In this document: piece after piece, positions 1 to 10,844 of the stretch
Position numbering within the stretch: position 1 is the stretch's first letter
Layout of the letters: each line of letters begins with the position of its first letter
Assembly: GCF_033115175.1 (NCBI RefSeq)
Contig: NC_084836.1
Span: 64,099,097-64,163,096, forward strand
Direction: 5' to 3'
Length of the DNA: 64,000 bases
DNA from: Lepus europaeus
Lineage: Eukaryota > Chordata > Mammalia > Lagomorpha > Leporidae
Program-made: the position numbers and the translations under genes
The notes under the pieces: generated by a model
Told to the model about the DNA's origin: nothing
The model's input: the letters and a program-made list of their open reading frames with translations, nothing else
The model's database searches: none

Positions 1-57
1 AATGTACAGCACATTAAGGACAGAGATCCCACATGAGGAGCAAGTGCACAGTGGCTC
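1..57 (-). mobile_element. Rabbit L1 3' UTR fragment
   Basis: The first bases are close to the reverse complement of about 27,180-27,238, inside the L1 3' end annotated at 27,054-27,480. The match stops near position 57, where an LTR-like sequence begins. The element probably continues left of the window. Confidence 0.6.
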
Positions 58-275
58 CTGCTGTTGTGGGGTCCCTCCTTATAAAACCACCCTGATTCAA
101 TGACGGGAGCTTCACCCCAGCATCCAGTTCGATACGATCCCTTTCTAAGGCCCCACTTTCATACACCATAATTGAATTAAGTTCCTTCCTGAATCCATTA
201 ACTTAAGACTCTAAGGATCAAGCCCCTAACACATGGGACTTGAGGGAAACTCAAACAATAACAGACCCCCCAAAG
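58..275 (-). mobile_element. MaLR-type LTR fragment
   Basis: In reverse orientation the segment shows the layout of old mammalian-apparent-LTR (MLT1/MST-like) sequences: a head ending near ATGTGTTAGGGG, a GGGGCCTT-type block and TCATTGAATCAGGGTGGTTTTA. It is diverged, has no internal coding region, and family assignment is from memory of the consensus. Confidence 0.5.
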
Positions 276-514
276 AGCCATCCCTGCTAATGCACCTGGG
301 AAAGCAGAAGATAGCCCAATACCAGATTCTGTCCCAGTTGCTCCTCTTCAGTCCAGCTCTCTGCTGTGGCCCGGGAAGGCAGTGGAGGATGGCCCAAGTG
401 CTTGGGCCCTGCACCCACATGGGAGACCAGGAGGAAGCACCTGGCTCCTGGCTTCGGATCAGCGCAGCGCACCAGCCGCAGCGGCCATTTGGGGGGTGAA
501 CCAAGGAAAACCTT

Positions 515-548
<34 letters not shown>

Positions 549-785
549 ACTCTGCCTGTCCAAAAAAAAAAAAAAAAAAATGGTGGCCCATGTGGGAGAC
601 CCAGATGAAGCTCCTAGCTCCTGGCTTTGGCCTGGTCCAGTTCCAGCTATTGCGGCCATTTGGGGAGTGAACCAGCAGAAGGAAGCTCTCTCTTCCCTCT
701 TCTCTCTCTCTCTCCCTCCTTCTCTCCCTCCACCTTACCCCCCCCAACTCTGTCAAATAAGTAAATAAATCTTTTTTTTTTTTTT
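276..785 (+). mobile_element. Older CSINE, split by a younger CSINE
   Basis: Bases 276-318 hold the middle of an older C-repeat and 581-785 continue it through GGAGTGAACCAGCAG, the CT-rich block and AAATAAATCTT. The interruption at about 319-580 is a separate, younger copy. The head of the old element is missing. Confidence 0.75.
319..580 (+). mobile_element. Young A-tailed CSINE, 5'-truncated
   Basis: The copy starts inside the young-type body (ATTCTGTCCCAGTTGCTCC), continues with the GTGAACCAA block and CTCTCACTGTC, and ends in an A18 tail at 561-580. It sits inside an older CSINE whose two halves resume on each side. Confidence 0.8.
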
Positions 786-1057
786 AGAAAAAGGCAACAT
801 TATAATTGATGCTACCAAACCCAGCTAGAGTCCCCACCAAGCCCAGCTGGAGTCATCCCTCAAACACCTACAAGGGAGTATGCTGAAGCCCCTAAGATAG
901 AGCTGATGGAGATTCCAAAGAAGCACAGAAGGCCACGGGCACTGCAGTGACCCTCATGAAGTATAATGAGAGAAAATTTTCCTACCTAGGTTTGTCCTCT
1001 ACAAGGGGGTGGTGGCGCAGTTTTTTATGAGGGCTTAAGGAACTCAGCTTCAGACTG
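786..1057. other. Unclassified intergenic stretch
   Basis: I see no coding exon, RNA gene or repeat I can name here. Confidence 0.4.
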
Positions 1058-1066
1058 GGACTTATT

Positions 1067-1070
<4 letters not shown>

Positions 1071-1105
<35 letters not shown>

Positions 1106-1432
1106 ACAGGCAGAGTGGACAGTGAGAGAGAGAGAGAGAGAGAAAGGTCTTCCTTTGCCGTTGGTTCACCCTCCAATGGCCACCACGGCCGGCGCACTGC
1201 GGCCGGCACACCGCGCTGATCCGATGGCAGGAGCCAGGTGCTTCTCCTGGTCTCCCATGGGGTGCAGGGCCCAAGGACTTGGGCCATCCTCCACTGCACT
1301 CCCGGACCACAGCAGAGAGCTGGCCTGGAAGAGGGGCAACCGGGATAGAATCCGGTGCCCCAACTGGGACTAGAACCCGGTGTGCCGGCGACGCAAGGCG
1401 GAGGATTAGCCTAGTGAGCCACGGCGCCGGCC
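1071..1432 (-). mobile_element. Young A-tailed CSINE
   Basis: Full-length young copy read on the minus strand, from a T run of more than 30 bases to the head GCCGGCGCCGTGGCT. The flanks GGACTTATTTCTT and GGACTTAGTTCTT are a slightly diverged target-site duplication. Confidence 0.9.
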
Positions 1433-1667
1433 AGGACTTAGTTCTTTCAGTGTTCTAGGCAACAACCTAAACACCCTTATCAGTGTCTGGCAATGCTCAA
1501 GGCTCCAGCTTGGATTCAAGCTGGCAGAGAAAGACATACAGTTAGCCTGTTCATCGAAGGGTCAAAATACTCTATTTCTCAGGACAGAGAAAAGGGTAGG
1601 AGAATCGGGGATCCTAAGTGTATTACCCAAGTGGCCTTTGACCAAAGCATTAACGGAAATAGATGAG
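1433..1667. other. Unclassified intergenic stretch
   Basis: Nothing nameable is seen here apart from the right duplication of the preceding SINE. Confidence 0.4.
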
Positions 1668-1987
1668 AGGCCAGCATTGTGGTCCAGGGGTTAAGCCACC
1701 ACATGCAACGCTGGCAAACCAGATTCAAATTCTGGCTGCTCCACTTCTAATCCAGTTCCCTGCTAATGTGCCTGAGAAAGCAAGGGGGAAAGGCCCGAGG
1801 GTTGGACCCTGCCAGCCACCTGGGACAGACGGATGGAGTTCCAGGATTCTGAGCCAGCCCTGGCCATTGCAGCCATTTGGAGTGAGGCAGCAGGTAGAAG
1901 GTGTGTGTGTGTGTGTGTGTGTTTCCCCCTCTATCGCTGTAACTCTGCCTTTCAAATACAATAATAAATAAATCTTAAAAAAAAAAA
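1668..1987 (+). mobile_element. Older CSINE
   Basis: The copy runs from GGCCAGCATTGTGG to AATAAATAAATCTTAAAA. Its CT-rich block has been replaced by a (GT)n run at 1901-1921. Confidence 0.85.
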
Positions 1988-3509
1988 CTGGAAGTAGTTG
2001 ATACCAACCCTTGATGTAGAAAATCACTTCTCTCTAGAGCTTATCCAATATTCCAGACAAAACTCTTTTTCTCAAAAGGTAGTCAACGTACAAGCTGTAG
2101 TTGAGACGCTGACGATCCACGTTGTCTCTAATGCCTTCTTACATGCTCCCATGTTCTAATTACAGATCGCTGCATCCTTAGTCTTGTCATCCAGCCCACC
2201 TCCCCCGTTTCATTTCAACAAGAAAAAGAGCACAACTTTGCTTTCATTATCTCTGTTAGGCAAAACGTTCCCTGAGTTCCCATCAAGATTTGATTTTATC
2301 TAAGAAACCTCATCATGGTTCTCTCAAAGGCCTGTTCCAAGTTGTCATTCCTCTCCCTCTGAATTCATCTCAAGGTTCCACCAGCACAAGCTTCTTTGAG
2401 TCATCCTTGTTTGCACTTAATGAAGTCATGTTGCTCAGGTTCTGGAAACTGGTAGAACCTGGGGCCATGCTCCACCGCAGGCCAAGGACAGCAGGACTGG
2501 CTGGGCCTGGGAGACCTGGGAGCTGTAGTGGGAAAGCAGATAGACTCTTGGGAAGTAGGCCCAAGCCTAACTCAGCAAACAGCCTTGGTGTGCAGCAGGC
2601 AATGGGCTTGTACTACAGTACAACCAACCCCTCCAATGGGGATTTTCTTCCCTTTCCCCTCCCGATGTCCATCCCAAAGCCTCAAAAGGAATGTGAAGTT
2701 CAACCAGGCAAAGCAGGTCAACTATCACGTGGACTCAGGACCACAGAAAGGACCTGCCCTGGCTTGGCCTCAGCCAAAGGTGAACCTTAGAGAGAAAGTG
2801 CAGGCGTGAGAGTCTCCGGAAGACAACTCCACCCGGGCCCAGGTGAGCCTGGAAAAACGCATGGATGCAGTTAATAGACCGCTTGGCTGTTCCATTCTCA
2901 ATCAGACTGATGCTTTGCAATGTGTCTTCCTCACATCCCAAAACACGTTCATCTCACACGGTGAAAACATAAGCTCTGCGCACTAACCTGCCCACTCAAG
3001 ATACCTGCGCTGAATCTAAAGTCTCTTTAATGCAGATGCTGGCTTGTGACGGCTCTGGCTGGAGCAAAGACGAACCATGACTGCCACTGAAGCCCGACGC
3101 TGTGGAAACCGAGTCCCAGGGCACCTCAGAAGGCTCACGGGGGTGTGGGGCAGGGAAGTGAGTACGCTGCACAGCTGGCAGATGGCGAAGGCCTTGTGAG
3201 GACGGGAACCAAGCACACAGCATCACCAACCTCAATCCAGGAATGGGAAAAGGCCAAGCAGGAGGGCCCCCGGGCATTCTCAGCTTGGGTCACAGGCACC
3301 TGAGGCATTTACGTCACCCGACTGGAGCTGCTGGGCTCCCACACGGATGCCTTGCCCTGGAGAAAGAACCCAGTGCTCACTGCACCCTCCCTCTCCCAGG
3401 CTCAGCTGCCTGCAACCATCTTGAGACCCCGCCTACCTGCCCCACCCCCACCTCGGGAACTGCTCCCTGCAGCTCCGCAGCAAGCCACCCTTCCTAGCCA
3501 TCCTCTACT
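1988..3509. other. Unclassified intergenic stretch
   Basis: About 1.5 kb without a SINE. Short open frames exist, but none has a recognisable domain, splice context or start context. It may hold very old repeats or regulatory sequence that cannot be judged without alignment. Confidence 0.4.
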
Positions 3510-3617
3510 GCTTTCCCAGGCCACAGCAGAAAGCTGAATGGAGCAGCCAGGACTTGAACCAGTGCCCACATGGGATGCCAGCACCGCAGGCAGCGTGCTA
3601 CACCACAGCGCCGGCCC
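3510..3617 (-). mobile_element. CSINE fragment, 5' third only
   Basis: It reads GCTTTCCCAGGCCACAGCAG to CACAGCGCCGGCCCC, the reverse complement of the CSINE head. It lies head-to-head with the next SINE, 21 bp away. Confidence 0.8.
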
Positions 3618-3638
3618 CAAAGAGAATTCTTAAAACAG

Positions 3639-3895
3639 GGGCCGGTGTTGTGCTGTAGGGGATAAAGCCACTGCCTACAATGCCGGCATCCTACATGGGC
3701 ACCTGTTTATTTCCTGGCTGCTCCACTTCCAATCCAGTTCTCTGATAATGACCTAGGAAAAGCAGAAGAAATGGCCCAAGGGTTTGGGCTCCTGCACTCA
3801 CATAAGAAACCCAGATGAAGCTCCTGGTCCCTGGCTTCGGCCTGGCCCAGCCCTGAGCTTTACAGCCATCTGGGGAGTGAACCAGCAGATGGAAG

Positions 3896-3928
<33 letters not shown>

Positions 3929-3990
3929 TCCCCCACTTTCTTCCTCTCTTTGTGAATCTCTGACTTTCAAATAAATAAATTTTTAAAACC
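3639..3990 (+). mobile_element. Older CSINE
   Basis: Head GGGGCCGGTGTTGTG, central GGCCCAAGGGTTTGGGCTCCTG, long (CT)n at 3897-3927 and AAATAAATAAATTTTTAAAA tail. Confidence 0.9.
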
Positions 3991-4002
3991 AAGAGAAAGG
4001 CA

Positions 4003-4800
4003 TAAGTCAGTTACAAGAGAATGCCCGTTAAATTAATGGCAGACTTTTCCTCTGAAACCTTACGGGCAGGAGAAAATGGAATACAACATTCAAAGTCCTA
4101 AAAAAAAAAAATGTCAGCCAAGACTATTCCCAGAAAGCTATCTTCCAGAGGTGAGGGAGAAATAAAGATTTTTCTATGACAAGCAAAAGCGGAAGGCATT
4201 ATCACCACTAGAACAGCCCTGTTAGAAATGCACACGGGGCCGGCACTGTGGCGTAGCCAGTAAAACCACTGCCTGCAATGTTGGCATCCCATATGGGTAC
4301 CAGTTCTAGTCCCGGCTGTTCCACCTCCAGTCCAGCTCTCTGCTACGGCCTGGGAAAGCAGTAGAGGATGGCCCAAGTGCTTGGGCCCCTGCACCCAGGG
4401 GAGACCCAGAGGAAGCTCCTGGCTCCGGATTGGCACAGCTCGGGCTGTTGCATCCAATTGGAGAGTGAGCCAGCGGGTGGAAGACCTCTCTCTCTCTCTC
4501 TCTCCCTCTCTCTCTGCCTCTCCTTCTCTCTGTAGCTCTTTCAAATAAATAAATAACTCTTAAAAAAAAAAAAAAAGAAAGGAAGAAAGAAATGCTCACA
4601 AAGTCCTATCTTGGAAGCCGAAGCGCAGTAACTACTGCCATGAGATCACACCAAAGCGTACACCAAAACAGCAGGGCAGATACACAAGGAGAAGAAAAGC
4701 GAGTGATTCATGTCTTAATATTTCTGGATTTGATCTGCCATACACTTAATGAAGGGTTTTTTGTTCACCTGTATGAATTAAAACTGTAGTTCTGAAATGT
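4003..4800 (+). mobile_element. Old L1 fragment split by a CSINE
   Basis: The text around 4,060-4,230 (CCAAGACTATTCCCAGAAAGC, GAGGGAGAAATAAAGATTTTT) resembles L1 sequence. It resumes after 4,590 beyond the SINE. The match is from memory and diverged; the right end is uncertain. Confidence 0.5.
4236..4580 (+). mobile_element. Older CSINE inserted in L1
   Basis: Complete from GGGGCCGGCACTGTGGCG to AATAAATAACTCTTAAAA. AGAAATGCACAC before and AGAAATGCTCAC after it form a near-perfect target-site duplication. Confidence 0.9.
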
Positions 4801-5500
4801 TTTTCCTCTTGTAATCATTAGGGTCTGATATCTGGGTTATGTTGTTCTCTTAAAATGAATTGGAGGCCGGCGCTGTGGCTTAACAGGCTAATCCTCCACC
4901 TTGCGGCGCCAGCACACCGGGTTCTAGTCCCGGTTGGGGCGCCGGATTCTATCCCGGTGGCCCCTCTTCCAGGCCAGCTCTCTGCTATGGCCCGGGAAGG
5001 CAGTGGAGGATGGCCCAAGTCCTTGGGCCCTGCACCCGTATGGGAGACCAGGAGAAGCACCTGGCTCCTGGCTTCGGAACAGCACGATGCGCCGGCCACA
5101 GCAGCCATTGGAGGGTGAACCAACGGCAAAAAGGAAGACCTTTCTCTCTGTCTCTCTCTCTCACTATCCACTCTGCCTGTCCAAAAAAAAAAAAAAAAAA
5201 ACAGAAAGAAAAAAAAAGAATTGGAAAGCATTTGATCCATCTCCATTTTCTGAAAGACTATATTATTATACTATTATTTCTTCTGTCTGGTAGAAGTCAC
5301 CAGTGAAACTATTTAGGCCTTTAAGTTTTATCTCTGGGGAAGCTTTGGAAAATGAATTTAATTTCCTAAATGCATATGATGCTGTACAATTTTTTTTCTT
5401 TCCAGGTCAGTTTTCTGAATTTGTGTTTTGGAAGAACTATGTGCATTTCACATAAGCTGCCAAAATTGTTAGCATAAAGATGTTTAACAATCTTTTTTAA
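4801..5500 (-). mobile_element. Old L1 ORF2 fragment split by a young CSINE
   Basis: About 5,285-5,365 (GGTAGAAGTCACCAGTGAAAC ... AATGAATTTAATTTCC) resembles the reverse-strand L1 reverse-transcriptase region. Stops and indels break any reading frame. The left part is interrupted by the SINE at 4,865-5,217. Confidence 0.6.
4865..5217 (+). mobile_element. Young A-tailed CSINE
   Basis: Head GGCCGGCGCTGTGGCTTAAC, box-B-like GGTTCTAGTCC and A-rich tail. Flanked by perfect GAATTGGA duplications at 4857-4864 and 5218-5225. Confidence 0.92.
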
Positions 5501-5514
5501 AAAATAAAAATAGA

Positions 5515-6446
5515 GCTACCCGATGAGGCAGCAGTCCCACTGCTGGATAAATAGCCAAAGGAAATTAAATCAGCCTGCCAAGAAAACATCTGCACACCCA
5601 CATTATTTTTTATTTTAACTTCTGTTGTTGTTTTACAGGGAGAGAAAGAGGGAGATCTTCCATCTACTGGTTCATTCCCCAAATGCCTACCACAGCAGGT
5701 GCTGGACTCGGCCACAGCCAGAAGCCCGGAACTCAATCTGGATCTCCCAGGTGAGTGGCAGGGACCCGAGTATCGGAGCCGTACCTGTGCCTCCCAGGGT
5801 GCACATTATCAGAAAGTTGGAATCAGAGATGGAGCTGGGACTCAAACCCAGGATATGGGGTCCAAGGTGGCATCTTCTCCATTGCACCAAACACCCACGC
5901 TCACACCTGTGTTCACTGCAGCACTGTTCACAATAACCAAGATAGAGAATCAACCCAAGAATGGAAATGTCATATACAGATGTATGTATAATACGTCTAA
6001 GTAAAATGGAATACTATTCAGCCATAAAAAGGGCTGAAGTCCTGTCATTTGTGACGACGTGGATAAGCCAGAGACCATGAAGGCAGCTGAAGTTAGCCAC
6101 ACACAGAAAAACAATGCTGAAAACCGCAAGATCTCATTCAAACGTGGACTCTAAAACAAGTTGATGTCACAGAGGTTGAGTAGCCCAGTGGTTACCAGAG
6201 GGTAGGGGGTGGAGTGGGGCATGGAGAGAGATTTGTCAATGGGTGCAATATACACAGGAGGAAGTTTTGGTGTTCTGTCGTAAAGTAAGATTGCTATCGT
6301 TAACAATAAGGCATGACATATTCAAACCAGCTAGGAGAGGATATTTAACATTCTCATCACAAAGCCATGATACATTTTGATGTGATGAATATGCTAATTA
6401 CTCTAATTTATCATTACACAATGGATACACATCAAAACATCACACT
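5515..6446 (+). mobile_element. Old L1 3' end including 3' UTR
   Basis: Typical L1 text is visible: ATGGAATACTATTCAGCCATAAAA near 6,007, AAACAAGTTGATGTC near 6,152, and the 3' UTR block ending TCATTACACAATGGATAC. An older SINE splits it at about 5,605-5,900. No intact reading frame remains. Confidence 0.8.
5605..5900 (-). mobile_element. Old CSINE inside L1
   Basis: Reverse-oriented, diverged C-repeat of the oldest type: GGAGATCTTCCATCTACTGG, GGTGCACATTATCAG and CTGGGACTCAAACCCAGG. Confidence 0.75.
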
Positions 6447-6770
6447 AGAGACTAGTGTTATGGCATAGCTGGTTAATCTACTGCTTGAGACACCAGCATC
6501 CCATATCAGACTACTGGTTTGAGTCCTGGCTATTCCACTTTCAATCCAGCTCTCTCCTGTGGCCTGGGAAAGCAGTGAAGGATGGCCCAAGTGCTTGGGC
6601 CCCTGACGCCCACGTGGAAAACCTGGATGGAGCACCAGGCTCCTAAGTTTCGGCCTGGCCCAGCCCCATTCCTCTGGGGAGTGAACCAGCAGTTGGAGGA
6701 TCTCTCTCTGTTTCTCCCTCTCTGTTTCTCTCTCTGTAACTTTCCAATAAATATATAAATCTTCTGTTAA
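6447..6770 (+). mobile_element. Older CSINE
   Basis: Diverged head (GAGACTAGTGTTATGGCATAGC), central CCCAAGTGCTTGGGCCCCTG, and AATAAATATATAAATCTT tail. It sits directly at the L1 3' end. Confidence 0.85.
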
Positions 6771-6782
6771 AATTTTGTGGGA

Positions 6783-7116
6783 GGGGTCGGTGCAGTGGCG
6801 TAGCAGGTAAAGCCGCCACCTGCAGTGCCAGCATCCCATATGGGTGCCAGTTCAAGTCCTGGCTATTCCACTTCTGATCCAGCTCTCTGCTATTGCCTGA
6901 GAAAGCAGTAGAAGATGGCCCAAGTCCTTGGGCTCCTGCACCCACGTGGGAGACCTGGAAGAAGCTCCTGGCTTCAAATCGGTGCAGCTCCGGCCATTGT
7001 GGCCAATTAGGGAGTAAACCAGAGGATGGAAGACCTCTCTTTCTCTCCCTCTGCCTCTCCTTCTCTCTCTGTGTAACTCTGACTTTCAAGTAAAATAAAT
7101 AAATCTTTAAAAAAAT
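6783..7116 (+). mobile_element. Older CSINE
   Basis: Head GGTCGGTGCAGTGGCGTAGC to AAATAAATAAATCTTT. The flanks repeat AATTTTGTGGG, a target-site duplication. Confidence 0.9.
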
Positions 7117-7129
7117 TTTGTGGGGAAAT

Positions 7130-7615
7130 TGAACTTAAAGATGTTTATTTTAGTGCAATTTTTTTTTGAAATTCACCCATAGAATGATCTTCAAGAAGCT
7201 CACAGAAAATGCATACTATAGAAAAACTATATATGGATTTTTAGAAGTTTTTGTGCCAAGAAAAAATGTTTATTTATATTGAGATGGGATAGTTGAAAGG
7301 GAGAGAGAGATCCCTGTCCACTGATTGATTCCACAGATGCTCACAATGGCCATAGCCAGACCAGACCCAGAACTGGAAATCTAATGCAGGTGTCCCACGT
7401 GGGTGGCAGGAGCTCTGACACTTAAGCCATCACCGCTGCCTCCCAAGACCCAAATCAGCAGGAAACTGAGATCAGGAGCAGGAGCCAGGGGCAAACCCAG
7501 GTGCTCTGGTATGGGACAAGGGCATCCTCACTGACATCTTAACCACTAGGCCAACACTTGCTCCCACACTTGTATTTTAATTCCATTTTGCCATGAACTT
7601 TTTGAAGTACCCTTG
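7130..7615. mobile_element. Mariner-like inverted-repeat element split by a SINE
   Basis: Imperfect terminal inverted repeats are visible: GATCTTCAAGAAGCTCACAGAAAATGC near 7,182-7,210, and the reverse complement of GGGTACTTCAAAAAGTTCATGG near 7,590-7,612. No transposase frame is present. One end of the same family recurs at 26,690-26,726. Confidence 0.5.
7265..7562 (-). mobile_element. Old CSINE
   Basis: Reverse-oriented oldest-type C-repeat (AGAGATCCCTGTCCACTGAT to AACCACTAGGCCAACACTTG), inserted in the mariner-like element. Confidence 0.75.
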
Positions 7616-8211
7616 TATTTCAATACATTGTCAATATTTCATGTTTGTAAAACAATGTTGGTGCTACAAGCATTATGTAAATTGAATTAAACTAGATGCT
7701 TTCCTGTCTGGATTTATTGAGTTTTGTTAGAGTTTCTATTTTATCTTATAAGAAGCAGCAAAGAAATTGATTTTTTTTTCATGAGTACACACTGAGCAAT
7801 TTACAAAAATTGCAGAATTCCTATCGATAAGTGAGAGGCATGACAGTAGCACAGAGAACAAGCTTTTCATCAAAAATCATGTAATAAACACCTGATTGTC
7901 AAGGTCAAGGTCATTGCTCTTGGTCCTTAAGTCACTGGAGCAGAGGAGTCCTTCCCCACCATTTATGTAATCACTCACCAGGTCCCACTCGTTCTTTTCT
8001 TGCAGTGACTCTAGGCTGAATCTCTTTCTCTCTGCTATAAAATAATAGTTCTTTTTTTAAAAACATTTTCTGTAAACTGGACAGCACTGGGATGTTGTTG
8101 TTATCCCGGCTGTGGTTTCCTCACTCCAGGCCAACACCGGCATCAGCACCTCTGTGCCCTTCTGACCTCCTTTCCCCAGTCTTAATGCCTTCCTCTCACT
8201 GATTTGCCATT
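7616..8211. other. Unclassified intergenic stretch
   Basis: No coding exon or named repeat is seen. The DNA is AT-rich at first, then moderately GC-rich. Confidence 0.4.
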
Positions 8212-8227
8212 AAAGATCATGACTGCC

Positions 8228-8596
8228 GGCCGGCGCCGTGGCTCAACAGGCTAATCCTCCGCCTTGCGGCGCCGGCACACCGGGTTCTAGTCCCGGTCGG
8301 GGCACCGATCCTGTCCCGGTTGCCCCTCTTCCAGGCCAGCTCTCTGCTGTGGCCAGGGAGTGCAGTGGAGGATGGCCCAAGTGTTTGGGCTCTGCACCCC
8401 ATGGGAGACCAGGAGAAGCACCTGGCTCCTGCCATCGGAACAGCGCGGTGCGCCGGCCGCAGCGCGCTACCGCGGCGGCCATTAGAGGGTGAACGAACGG
8501 CAAAGGAAGACCTTTCTCTCTGTCTCTCTCTCTCACTGTCCACTCTGCCTGTCAAAAAGAAAAAGAAAAAAAAAAAAGAAAAAAAAAAAAAAAAAA
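8228..8596 (+). mobile_element. Very young CSINE with perfect duplication
   Basis: Full-length, with the head GGCCGGCGCCGTGGCTCAAC, box-B-like GGTTCTAGTCC, intact CpG-rich centre and a long interrupted A tail. A perfect 16-bp duplication AAAGATCATGACTGCC lies at about 8212-8227 and 8597-8612. The lack of decay argues for recent insertion. Confidence 0.95.
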
Positions 8597-8789
8597 AAAG
8601 ATCATGACTGCCTTTGTCACAACTGTGTCTCCTCTCTGGGACACAGGAGGTGTAGCACACATGACAAGCAAATCTTTACTAGCTGTGTCATATAGCACGT
8701 CCCACCCACGTTGGGCGACAAAAGCATCAAGACCCATTGGATACAAAAGCATAGAATTACACTCATTGGTACAGAAAAGAAATGGATCC

Positions 8790-9122
8790 AGAGCCAGCAC
8801 TGGGGCACAGCAGGTTAAAGCCCCAGCCTGTGGCACCAGCATCCCATATGGACTTCAGTTCAAGTCCCGGCTGCTCCATTTCCAATCCAGCTCCCTGCTA
8901 ATGTGCCTGGGAAAACAGTGGAAGATGGCCCAAGTGCTTGGGCCCCTGCACCCACATGGGAGACCCAGAAAAATCTCCTGGCTCCTGGCTTCTGCCTGGC
9001 CCAGTCCTGGTCATTGCAACTATTTGGAGAATGAATCAGCAGATGGAAGACCTCTTTCTGTCTCTACCTCTCTCTGTAACTCTGCCTTTCAAATAAATAA
9101 AAAAAGAAAAAAGAAAAGAAAG
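8790..9122 (+). mobile_element. Older CSINE
   Basis: Head GAGCCAGCACTGGGGCACAGC to an (A)nG-rich tail. Flanks share AGAAATGGATCCA on both sides. Confidence 0.9.
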
Positions 9123-9251
9123 AAAGAAATGGATCCACAGAGGCCTCAGGCATCTTTGCTGTCATTTAAAGGAATTTATCTATTTTCAAACTAGCTGTTG
9201 TAGAATCATGAAAATGTCTTTGCTCCCGATCTCCTTTCAAGAAAATAATAC

Positions 9252-9570
9252 AGGGCAGACGTTTGGAGTAGTGAAGATGCTGTTTAGGACACTCGCTTCT
9301 CTTGAGTTCACATCCCAGCTCTGTTTCTGATTCCAGCTTTCTGCTATTGCACCTGTTTGGGTGCCAGCTCATGACCCAGCTGCTCCACTTCCAAACCAGC
9401 TCCCTGCTAATGGCCTGGGGAAAGCAGGAGATGATGGCTCAAGTGCTTGGGTTCCTGCTCACATGTGGGAGGCTCTGAGTTCCCACGTCCTGGATATTGC
9501 AGGTATTTGGGGAGTGAATTTGCAGATGGGAGGACTCTGATATAAATTTCTAAAATTAATAAAAAAATAA
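9252..9570 (+). mobile_element. Old, diverged CSINE
   Basis: GGGCAGACGTTTGGAGTAG to CTAAAATTAATAAAAAAATAAA. The central motif GGCTCAAGTGCTTGGGTTCC identifies it. About 50 bp near 9,350 appear duplicated. Confidence 0.7.
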
Positions 9571-9787
9571 AATGATACAAAGAAACTATAAACCTATAGT
9601 CCCAGTAATGCTTAGTATTTAAAATCACAAATATTTGTAAACAACTTAAACGTCCAATTACTAAGTTACACAAATTATAAACCATAATACCACTGATTAA
9701 AATATTTATCTCTGTATAGTGACAAGAACTAGAAGGAAATGTGAAAAACAAATCAAACAGGTTAATTTGCTAGGCTGACTGAACTTT
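9571..9787. other. AT-rich stretch, possible L1 relic
   Basis: TTGTAAACAACTTAAACGTCC is reminiscent of old L1 3' sequence, but the similarity is weak. Nothing else is recognised. Confidence 0.3.
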
Positions 9788-9860
9788 TTTTAAGATGCAT
9801 GAAAGTCAGAATTACAGAGAGAGAGACAGAGTCACAGGGAGATACCTTCTATGCTGGGTA
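9788..9860 (-). mobile_element. CSINE tail fragment
   Basis: Only the reversed tail and GA-rich block are left (TTTTTTTAAGATGCATGAAAG, AGAGAGAGAGACAGAG). Confidence 0.5.
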
Positions 9861-9924
9861 CAATGTGATCGTTCCACACATAACTCAGTTGGTGATAAGC
9901 ATTTCTAGCTCCTCAAACATTTAA

Positions 9925-10130
9925 AAGTGTTTAAATTAAAACTTAACTGTTTGCACATATTTATGGGGCACAGTGTGGCATTTCAACAAAGGTACCGATC
10001 CTATCAAAGCGACCAGTGCATCCCTCTCCCGTTATCATTTTATGCTAGGAGACTTTGAGCTCTCCCTTCTATCTCTTCATAAAATATGCAATGGGTTATG
10101 ATGTCGTCCTCTTTAATAAGTCTCTACTGA
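9925..10130 (-). mobile_element. Old L1 3' UTR fragment
   Basis: ATATTTATGGGGCACAGTGTG followed by ATAAAATATGCAATGGGTTATG is the reverse complement of the L1 3' UTR text also seen near 6,260-6,430. Confidence 0.6.
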
Positions 10131-10233
10131 ACAACTACCAAGACAAATAAACTTATAGAATTTGGCTCCCTTTAACTAACAGAGCCATCAATTTCCTTTG
10201 AGGAACCACATAAACTCTAAAGAAGTAACTCCT

Positions 10234-10571
10234 AGGGGCTGGCACTGTAGTGAAGCAAGTAAAGCCACCGCCTGGGACGCCAGCATCCCATATGGGCTCT
10301 GGTTTGTGTCCCGGCTGCTCCACTTCCCATCCAGCTCCCCTGCAAATGTGCCAGGGAAAGCAGCAGAAAATGGCCCAAGGGCTGGGCCCCTGCACCCACA
10401 TGGGAGACCTGGAAGAAGCTCTTGGCTCCTGGCTTTGGCCTGGCCCAGCTCCGGCCATTTTGGTCATTTGGGGAGCAGACTAGCAGATGGAAGAACTCTC
10501 TCACTCCCTCTGCCTCTGTCTCTTTGGAACTCCACCTTTCAAGTAAATAATAAATAAATCTTTTATTAAAA
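10234..10571 (+). mobile_element. Older CSINE
   Basis: GGGGCTGGCACTGTAGTGAAGC to AATAAATAAATCTTTTATT. The centre GGCCCAAGGGCTGGGCCCCTG is typical. Confidence 0.9.
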
Positions 10572-10844
10572 AATTTCATAAGAAATGAGAATTATGCAAC
10601 AACTACGCCTGAGTTTATGAACAACAGTTACAACAGTTAAGAATCTTTTCATCCTACAGTCTTCTAAACTTCCCTTTGCCACTCAGCCTTACACTGCTAA
10701 GACTCATCTGTGTTGACATCATACAGGATAGCTCATTCATTCTCACTGCTGAACAATTTTACACTACATGACTAGGCCACAATTTACTTCTCCTTTGCTG
10801 TATGCATGAACACTTTTTGTCTTTCTAAAAACTTATTATGAAGT

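Noticed and set aside
226-756. Long open frames on both strands across the first SINE nest
   Set aside because: They are translations of CSINE sequence, with low-complexity Ser-Leu or Arg-Glu runs from the CT block. The same peptide motifs recur in dozens of other copies.
3894-3930. CRISPR-like or tandem repeat structure from (CT)n and (GA)n runs
   Set aside because: These are the 3' simple-repeat blocks of the SINEs, without spacers, in a mammalian genome.
4900-4950. tRNA gene from the box-A and box-B-like motifs in CSINEs
   Set aside because: The motifs belong to the tRNA-derived SINE head. No full cloverleaf can be drawn, so no functional tRNA gene is called.
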